64,000 nt of DNA from Pseudomonas sp. (lineage in GTDB: Bacteria > Pseudomonadota > Gammaproteobacteria > Pseudomonadales > Pseudomonadaceae), in the NCBI GenBank assembly GCA_030699825.1, contig JAUYKV010000013.1, forward strand, positions 62,001-126,000. The letters run 5' to 3'. The position numbers were made by a program, and so were the translations under genes. A model generated the notes under the pieces. That model saw only the letters and a program-made list of their open reading frames with translations. It ran no database searches and was not told the origin of the DNA. Positions 58,243-64,000 of the stretch are shown here, piece after piece (the stretch's first letter is position 1; each line of letters starts with the position of its first letter).

Positions 58243-60105
58243 CTACACCCCGGCGTGCCCTTGTGGTTGGCAGCAGGCGCCGCTCTGCGTCGCAGCACTG
58301 ACCGACAACGCTTGCCAGTGCCGCGCGAACGACTCGGCTGTCATGGGGCGGCCCAGCAGGTAACCCTGGCACTGGTCACAGCCTTCAGCCAGCAACCAGC
58401 CCTGCTGCTCCGGCGTTTCCACCCCTTCGGCAAGTACCGTCAGTTGCATGGATCTGGCCATGGCGATAATGGTATGGACTAACTGGCAGTCACTGCTATT
58501 GGCGGGCACTCCGGCCATGAAGCTTTTATCGATCTTCAGCTTGTCCAGGGCAAAGCGGCGCAGGTAGGCCAGCGATGAGTAGCCGGTGCCGAAATCGTCC
58601 ACCGATATCCGCACGCCCAGGGCCTTGAGGGCCTTCAGGGTGTTTTCCGCTTGATCGGTGTGGCGCATCAGTGCGCCTTCGGTGATTTCCAGCTCCAGGC
58701 AATGAGCCGGCAGGCCGCTGCTGGCCAGGGCCCGCGCGACTAGCTGGACGATGTCTTGCTGCATGAACTGGATCGGCGACAGGTTGACGGCAATGGTCTC
58801 CAGCAGCAGGCCTTCTTCGCGCCAGGCGCTGGCCTGGCGGCACGCCTCGTTCAGCACCCAGCTGCCGATCGGCACAATCTGCCCGCTGTCTTCGGCCAGC
58901 GGGATAAAGGTATCCGGCCCCACCTGACCATGTTGCGGGCTGTGCCAGCGCAGCAGCGCCTCGGCGCCCAGGCAATGGCCGTCCGCCAGGCGCATCAGCG
59001 GTTGAAAGTGCAGGCTCAGTTCATGGTTATGCAGGGCGCCGCGCAGGGAGCGCTCCAGCTCGAAGCGCGTCCGCGCATGCTCGGTCAGGCAGGGGATGTA
59101 GTGGGCGCAGGTGTTACGACCGTTGGCCTTGGCCCTGTACATGGCCGCATCCGCGTTGCGGATCAGTTCCGCCGCGTTGGCGCCATCGCCGGGGTACAGG
59201 GCAATGCCAATGCTGGCGCCCACATACAGCTCATGACCCTCTTCCAGCTGCAATGGCTGTTCGAGCAACTGTAGCAGGCTGCGGGCCACCAGGCTGGCCG
59301 TGCTCGGTGCCGGCAGCCGCTCGAGGATCAGCAGGAACTCGTCGCCCCCCAGCCGTGCCAGGGTATCTTCCTGGCGGCAGCGGGTCTGCAGGCGCTGGGC
59401 CACCGTGCGCAGCACGGCGTCGCCAAAACCATGGCCATAGCTATCGTTCAGGGTCTTGAAGCGATCCAGGTCGATAAACAGCACCGCGAGGTGGCCGCCG
59501 CGGCGCGTCACCTTGTCCAGTGCGTGCGCCAGCCTGTCGTACGCCAGCACCCGATTGGGCAAGCCGGTCAGCGAGTCGAAATGCGCCATTTGCTGCAACT
59601 GGCGTTGATAGCTCTCGACAAAGCGGATCAGCATCTGTGAGCCGAACAGCAATCCCAGCATCAGCAGGAATACCGCCAACGCATACACCGGCGCCCGCTC
59701 GACGAATACTTGCTGGAAACTCTTGCCGCTCACCAGCACCGCAAGCACCCCCGATCCCTCCCGGAGGCGAACCCAGGCGCCGAATGGCAGTTGTGCATCC
59801 AGCAGGGTAAAGCCTGACAATTCGACCCAGTTCGGCTCGGCCCGTGCCGCCTGGATCAGCTTGCGCTGGGCAGGAGAGGAGGCCTCGTCGCTGAGGAGCA
59901 GCGGTTGCAGCGAATCTTCAGGTGAGGCTGGTTCGCTCCCCTGCCACCACAGCAATAGACTCCGTGCCTGATCCTGTCGGCTCTGGTTGACACTGCGCTG
60001 CTCCAGCGCCATCGCCACTACAACCAGCAGCAGGATGCTGATGAAGGCCACACCGTTGACCGCCCAGAACTTGTAGCGCAATGGCACACGCCGTAATGCT
60101 TCCAT
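58243..60105 (-). CDS. Membrane GGDEF-EAL cyclic-di-GMP protein
   Basis: The 620-residue protein has two membrane helices (about 15-34 and 139-160) flanking a periplasmic sensor of about 100 residues. The GGDEF domain is intact (GGDEF at 253-257), with an inhibitory RxxD site at 244-247 (RQED). The EAL domain keeps EALLRW at 382-387, DDFGTGYS at 503-510 and LKIDKSF. Both diguanylate cyclase and phosphodiesterase activities are therefore possible. It should tune cyclic-di-GMP in response to an envelope signal. It is convergent with pckA. Confidence 0.93.
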   Translation of the reverse strand: MEALRRVPLRYKFWAVNGVAFISILLLVVVAMALEQRSVNQSRQDQARSLLLWWQGSEPASPEDSLQPLLLSDEASSPAQRKLIQAARAEPNWVELSGFTLLDAQLPFGAWVRLREGSGVLAVLVSGKSFQQVFVERAPVYALAVFLLMLGLLFGSQMLIRFVESYQRQLQQMAHFDSLTGLPNRVLAYDRLAHALDKVTRRGGHLAVLFIDLDRFKTLNDSYGHGFGDAVLRTVAQRLQTRCRQEDTLARLGGDEFLLILERLPAPSTASLVARSLLQLLEQPLQLEEGHELYVGASIGIALYPGDGANAAELIRNADAAMYRAKANGRNTCAHYIPCLTEHARTRFELERSLRGALHNHELSLHFQPLMRLADGHCLGAEALLRWHSPQHGQVGPDTFIPLAEDSGQIVPIGSWVLNEACRQASAWREEGLLLETIAVNLSPIQFMQQDIVQLVARALASSGLPAHCLELEITEGALMRHTDQAENTLKALKALGVRISVDDFGTGYSSLAYLRRFALDKLKIDKSFMAGVPANSSDCQLVHTIIAMARSMQLTVLAEGVETPEQQGWLLAEGCDQCQGYLLGRPMTAESFARHWQALSVSAATQSGACCQPQGHAGV

Positions 60106-60356
60106 GCCTGGGTTCCATAGTCAGAAAAGAGATGATTGTATAGTTGAGAGGCGGCTCACATTATGCGCCGAATCAATGCTGACGAGGTTGCGCTGTATTT
60201 ATGAACATTGCCTATCGGCCTTGGCGGCTAACCGCGGCAACGTCCCGGAGTGGGCAGGCTTGTCGCGAGGCTATTCAGCGTATCACTCAGGCAAGCGTTC
60301 ATTTCGATTGCTGGACCATGGTCGTATACAGCCAACGGTTAAAGGCGTTACAGCCC

Positions 60357-60425
60357 CTGCACAGTTCCCTCGAATGTGTTTTCGGTTACCCGCAACTGCG
60401 TCCCGACAGGAAGCGGCGAGCGACG
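60357..60425 (+). pseudogene. Decayed fragment of a RecQ-type helicase 5' end
   Basis: The bases translate as HSSLECVFGYPQLRPDRKRR, clearly related to YTTLERVFGFQQLRPGQEAA at the start of the helicase 400 bases downstream. The bases just upstream are also related (cagccaacgg versus cagcggtcaacgg). Similarity stops after about 70 bases. It is a remnant of duplication or of an ancestral gene. Confidence 0.7.
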
Positions 60426-60612
60426 CCAGCACCTCCCGCGACCGAGCTGCCGTCGGGCGGCTTTGTCATTTCCGCACGTCGCGCCGCTCCCCATGTGGGC
60501 GCGGACTTGTCCGCGAACGGCGATCCGTCGGCGAGCAGCGATGTTGCCGAGGGCTTTCGCGGCCAAGGTCCCTCCCGCTAGTCGCATCGCAGTCCTCATC
60601 GGCCGCGGGGTC

Positions 60613-60670
60613 CTAGCCCGGATGCGATCCGGGGAGCGACAATATCCGGGATTTGCACTCGGGCTACGAG
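60613..60670. repeat. 'Tagcccgg' repeat, short copy
   Basis: It opens cctagcccggatgcgatccg and closes actcgggctacgag. It is the same family as the hairpins at 18.1, 21.8 and 47.0 kb, but shorter and more decayed. Confidence 0.6.
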
Positions 60671-60753
60671 GTCGCATCGTTTTTCGGGTGGCCTGACCCA
60701 CCCTCGCCGCGTTATGGTCACAGGCCATTCAGCGGTCAACGGAGTGACAGCTC

Positions 60754-62691
60754 ATGTACACCACCCTCGAACGTGTTTTCGGTTTTCAGCAGCTGCGTCC
60801 CGGCCAGGAGGCGGCGATCGGCGCCGTGCTGGGCGGGCGCTCGGCGGCAGCGATCTTTCCCACTGGCTCGGGCAAGTCGCTGTGCTACCAGCTGTCGGCG
60901 CTGCACCTGCCGCACCTGACCCTGGTGGTCTCGCCGTTGCTGGCGCTGATGCAGGATCAGCTGGCCTTTCTCGCCCGCCACGGCATCAGCGCCGCCAGCA
61001 TCGACTCGGCGCAGAGCCGCGAAGAGGCCTGCGCGGTGATGGCCAGGGCCAGGTCCGGCGAGCTGAAGATCCTGATGATCTCGGTCGAGCGCCTGAAGAA
61101 CGAGCGTTTCCGCAACTTCATCGGCCAGGTGCCGATCTCCCTGCTGGTGATCGACGAAGCTCACTGCATCTCCGAGTGGGGCCACAACTTCCGTCCCGAC
61201 TACCTCAAGTTGCCCGACTACCAGCGCCAGTTCGGCATTCCCCAGGTGCTGCTGCTCACCGCCACCGCTACGCCGCCGGTGATCGCCGACATGCAGGCCA
61301 AGTTCGCCATCGCCCCGGCGGATGTGATCACCACCGGCTTCTACCGACCCAACCTCAACCTGCTGGTCGAGCCGGTCAGTGGCGCCGACAAACAGCGCCG
61401 GCTGATCGAGTGGCTGGGGGCCAAGGCCGAGCAACCGAGCATCGTCTACGTCACCCAGCAGAAGACCGCCGAGCAGGTCGCCGAACGCCTGAGCCAGCGC
61501 GGCATTGCCGCCAGCGCCTATCACGCCGGCATGGCCCATGAAGCGCGCGAGGCGATCCAGCGCCGCTTCATGGGCGGGCAGATCAACTGCATCGTCGCCA
61601 CCATCGCCTTCGGCATGGGTATCGACAAGAGCGACATCCGCAACGTGGTGCACTTCGACCTGCCCAAGTCGATCGAGAACTACAGCCAGGAGATCGGCCG
61701 GGCCGGGCGCGACGGCCAGCCGTCCGACTGCCTGGTGCTGGCCAACCGCGACAGCCTCAACGTGCTGGAAAACTTCGTCTATGGCGACACGCCCGAGCAG
61801 GGCGGTATCCGCTGCGTGCTCGACGAGCTGCTGGCCAGCAGCCAGGACGGCCAGTGGGAACTGCTGCTGGGTGCCCTGTCCGAGCAGAGCAACATCCGCC
61901 AGCTACCGCTGAAAACCCTGCTGGTGCAGTTGGAGCTGCGCGGCATCATCGCCCCGCGCTACGCCTACTTCGCCGAATACCGCTTCAAGCACCTGCTCGA
62001 ACCCGAGGCCCTGCTGGCCAAGTTCGACGGCGAACGACGGCAGTTCGTCGAGGCCATCCTCGACAGCTCGCAACGCGCCCGCACCTGGTGCACCCTGGAT
62101 TTCGACAGGCTCTACCAGCAGCACCAGGCCGAACGCGGGCGGGTGGTCAAGGCGCTGGACTACTTCCAGGAAAAGGGCTGGATCGAGCTGGAAAGCAAAC
62201 AGATGACCGAGGTCTACGCGCTGCTCGATACCGGCTTCGACCCCGCAGCGCTGAGCGCTGAGCTGCATGGCTACTTCAAACAGCAGGAACGCAGCGAAAT
62301 CACCCGCATCCACGCCATGCTCGAACTGTTCGCCACCGAGCATTGTTTGAGTCAGCGCCTGGCCGTCTACTTCGGCGACCGCCAGGCTCCCGAGCGCTGC
62401 GGCCACTGCTCGGTGTGCCATGGCCAGGTCGCCCACCTGCCGGAGCCGCCGCCACTGCCGCCGCTGGCCGAACACGACCTGCAACACCTGTGCGACAGCT
62501 TTATCCAGCGCCACGCCGAGCTGAAAGGCAGCCCTCCGAGCGCCGAATGCCTGACCCGCTTCCTCTGCGGCATCAGCGTACCGCTGTTCACCAAGCTCAA
62601 GGCGCGCAGCATTGCCGGCTTCGCCGCGCTGGACAGCTACCCCTACGCCGAAGTGCGCGCCTGGACCGAGCAGCAACTGGCCATGGCTTGA
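60754..62691 (+). CDS. RecQ-family ATP-dependent DNA helicase
   Basis: The 645-residue protein is a superfamily 2 helicase. Walker A is PTGSGKS with Lys41, DEAH is at 134-137 (LLVIDEAHCISEWGHNFRPD), and motif VI reads QEIGRAGRDGQPS. The C-terminal part has a short Cys cluster (CGHCSVCHG), and no clear HRDC domain is seen. It differs from canonical RecQ at several motifs, so it is probably the second RecQ-like protein found in pseudomonads. It may act in repair with TopB, but this is not shown. The gene stands alone. Confidence 0.92.
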   Translation: MYTTLERVFGFQQLRPGQEAAIGAVLGGRSAAAIFPTGSGKSLCYQLSALHLPHLTLVVSPLLALMQDQLAFLARHGISAASIDSAQSREEACAVMARARSGELKILMISVERLKNERFRNFIGQVPISLLVIDEAHCISEWGHNFRPDYLKLPDYQRQFGIPQVLLLTATATPPVIADMQAKFAIAPADVITTGFYRPNLNLLVEPVSGADKQRRLIEWLGAKAEQPSIVYVTQQKTAEQVAERLSQRGIAASAYHAGMAHEAREAIQRRFMGGQINCIVATIAFGMGIDKSDIRNVVHFDLPKSIENYSQEIGRAGRDGQPSDCLVLANRDSLNVLENFVYGDTPEQGGIRCVLDELLASSQDGQWELLLGALSEQSNIRQLPLKTLLVQLELRGIIAPRYAYFAEYRFKHLLEPEALLAKFDGERRQFVEAILDSSQRARTWCTLDFDRLYQQHQAERGRVVKALDYFQEKGWIELESKQMTEVYALLDTGFDPAALSAELHGYFKQQERSEITRIHAMLELFATEHCLSQRLAVYFGDRQAPERCGHCSVCHGQVAHLPEPPPLPPLAEHDLQHLCDSFIQRHAELKGSPPSAECLTRFLCGISVPLFTKLKARSIAGFAALDSYPYAEVRAWTEQQLAMA

Positions 62692-62791
62692 TGCAGCACG
62701 GCAATCGAATGCAGCGGATATGGATTGATGGTTGTGCCAGGTCGAGCGGCTCGCTCGCTCCGTAGAAGGGCGGTCCGGGCGGCGTACATCC

Positions 62792-62946
62792 GTAGGGCGG
62801 CTTCGGAGCACAGCGACAACCCGCCAGCTTTTGTGCCGCGCCGATAAACCATTGCTGCACTGCCTGCGGGTAGGGCGGCTTCGGAGCGCAGCGACAACCC
62901 GCCAGCTTTGTGCCGGGCCGATGAACCATTGGTGCACTGCCTGCGG
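62792..62946 (-). repeat. Tandem pair of mosaic repeat units (about 78 and 77 bp)
   Basis: Two adjacent units, 62792-62869 and 62870-62946, each begin gtagggcggcttcggagc and end cactgcctgcgg. They differ at only a few bases. They are the reverse complement of the core seen at 13.5 and 23.9 kb. Confidence 0.85.
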
Positions 62947-63060
62947 CGAGTACACCCTACGGACCGCGGATTGTTCGAGATAATTGGCGTTCCTCTCGGG
63001 CGCAGGGCTGTCCGGGCAGCGATCCGTTCGGAGCGTAGCGACAGCCCGTCGGATGCCGAC
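62947..63060 (-). repeat. Mosaic repeat, outer modules
   Basis: This part continues the tandem pair with 'ctacggaccgcggattgttc' and 'ggagcgtagcgacagcccg'. The same modules occur at 10195-10310 and, reversed, near 23862. Confidence 0.7.
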
Positions 63061-63918
63061 CACGAATTACGCCTTTCATCCCGATGCTGGATCGGGATGA
63101 AAGGCGTCAGGAAAGGGGAAAGAGCAGAACCGAGGCGGCGCTGGTGAGGGTCAGCCGCCGTCTCGGCTTTCGTTGCTTCACGCCCGGTGCCGGGCGCTTG
63201 GTCGATGTCACTGGCCGCCTGGACGAGTGCCAGGGTGCTGCGTTGGGTCGCCATGCTAGGCAGTTGAACGGATCTTCGTTAGCGCTATGGCTGTCTTTCC
63301 TGACCTATGGTCGGGTTATACCGTTCTACTGTTTCGCCTTGTACGATTTGCCCATGCGCGAGCTACGACGTTACGCGCTAAGCGCGGAGTTGGATTGCCA
63401 TCATGTGTTGTTGACCTGCACCCACGGCCGGACGTTTCGACTCCATGGTTACACGTGCATTCTGTGCTTTGGCACTGTGGCCAGCGTGCAGAATCACGCG
63501 GGTGCTGATTGGGGGACAAGTGATACTGCGTGTCGTCATTCGCTTAAGCCCTCCTTGTTGCTGTCCTGAGTCATAAGGTAGTCCGATTCCTGGCGAGAGG
63601 TTTAGTACGAGTAGCGATAAAACCTGATGCTTCAGGAATTAACACGCATAAACCCCGGCAACAGCGGCGTACGCCGTGGAGTGTGGCTATTTGCCATGTC
63701 GAGAATCGAGTTTGTGCCCGCCCACGGCTTGGCTTTTTGCGTCAGCCGGGCCGCGTGGCACGTTGAGTCCGCGCAGTCCGGAATGGCGCGCCGATCCTCG
63801 AGCAATCCCCCACGCTGCGCGCTTCCAGGCATTTTGGGGTCGACTACAGACATCCGTGCAAGCGCCGGAGGCTCTAGGTTAGACGGCTGTTATTTCAGCC
63901 GAACCACTTGGAGCAGAT

Positions 63919-64000
63919 ATGCCTAACCCGATCACCGTTCTCCGCGATACCACCCCCATGCCCATGCTCGACGCCTGCAAATGGGAAAAGCTTGCCGGCG
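63919..64000 (+). CDS. Cupin-domain protein, 5' part only
   Basis: The ATG at 63919 follows GGAG. The 27 visible codons read MPNPITVLRDTTPMPMLDAC then KWEKLAG before the window ends. The start resembles small cupins of the DUF861/EutQ type in pseudomonads (PMPxLDACKWEKxxGDPHTVN). Only the N-terminus is present, so the assignment is tentative. The rest lies to the right. Confidence 0.55.
   Translation, partial: MPNPITVLRDTTPMPMLDACKWEKLAG

Larger units (their letters stand above)
60106..60753. other. Gap upstream of the RecQ-type gene with decayed duplicated pieces
   Basis: No functional gene is seen. It holds a degenerate copy of the 5' end of the helicase gene (60357-60425), a look-alike of the pckA terminator region (60444-60473), and a 'tagcccgg' repeat (60613-60670). 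Confidence 0.65.
62692..63918. other. Repeat-rich gap of 1.2 kb without a convincing gene
   Basis: The left third is made of mosaic repeats. The middle, 63060-63570, is open in several frames, but none has a ribosome site. One piece (LRRYALSAELDCHHVLLTCT) looks somewhat protein-like and may be a gene remnant. The right part is the leader of the cupin gene. Confidence 0.55.

Noticed and set aside
62643-63254. 203-codon minus-strand frame across the repeats
   Set aside because: Its repeated peptide (GGLSLRSEAAL twice) is just the translation of the tandem DNA repeat, and the start has no ribosome site.
63354-63569. Possible small gene MRELRRYALSAELDCHHVLL
   Set aside because: The first 40 residues look plausible, but there is no ribosome site. 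The tail is unlike protein and no related neighbour is seen. It was kept only as a possible remnant.

Overview
The window looks like about 64 kb of a Pseudomonas chromosome. The DNA is GC-rich. Gene content and local order match known pseudomonad blocks: polyamine permeases, serA beside a D-2-hydroxyglutarate dehydrogenase, a reductive pyrimidine catabolism cluster, metK/ArsR-methyltransferase/tkt/epd/pgk/fba, and hslO-pckA. Many intergenic gaps hold the hairpin repeats typical of pseudomonads. The species cannot be fixed from the sequence alone. No rRNA or tRNA gene, CRISPR array or complete insertion sequence was found.

Layout. 1-1.8 kb: end of a polyamine ABC importer (potH, potI). 1.9-5.6 kb: a TetR-controlled MacB/HlyD-type export operon on the minus strand, with a perfect 32-bp palindrome in front of the regulator. 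5.9-8.0 kb: an ECF sigma factor, a zinc-type anti-sigma factor, a periplasmic sensor-like protein and an exported His-containing protein. 8.2-10.2 kb: topB. 10.4-13.8 kb: a small accessory patch with small unknown proteins, an antitoxin whose ParE-like toxin is truncated, and two copies (one intact, one broken) of a gene related to the cyanobacterial fluorescence recovery protein. 13.9-24.8 kb: housekeeping and poorly known genes, including serA facing the D-2-hydroxyglutarate dehydrogenase, and rpiA.

24.8-32.6 kb: the complete reductive pyrimidine/hydantoin pathway (PreA, PreT, dihydropyrimidinase, an NCS1 transporter, an N-carbamoyl amidohydrolase). The divergent promoter region carries two clear inverted repeats, but no regulator gene lies in the cluster. 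32.8-37.9 kb: a cytochrome c-prime-like lipoprotein, ligB, metK, and an ArsR-methyltransferase regulator of SahR type with a 44-bp operator-like palindrome. 38-43.6 kb: tkt, epd, pgk and fba, the lower pentose phosphate and gluconeogenic block. 43.7-53.5 kb: a cytosolic-type PL7 alginate lyase, a YgjP-like metalloprotein, DUF2789, a solute-binding protein, a Gre-like factor, an HDOD protein, a YccS-type FUSC protein and an NfeD/slipin pair. 53.6-62.7 kb: a glutaredoxin, ald, hslO, pckA, a GGDEF-EAL protein and a second-type RecQ helicase, preceded by a decayed copy of its own 5' end. The last 1.3 kb is mostly repeats and ends in the start of a cupin gene.

The repeats fall into several families. 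One is a mosaic element of about 100 bp with copies near 10.2, 13.5, 23.9 and 62.8-63.05 kb. One is a set of hairpins resembling 'tagcccggataagcc'. One is a set of 'gtgggagcggg' type hairpins. One is a pair of elements with 'gcaggc.gttgaaaa' ends. The best candidates for new biology are the fluorescence-recovery-protein homologue outside cyanobacteria, the ECF sigma operon with its exported last gene, and the operators without an assigned regulator.
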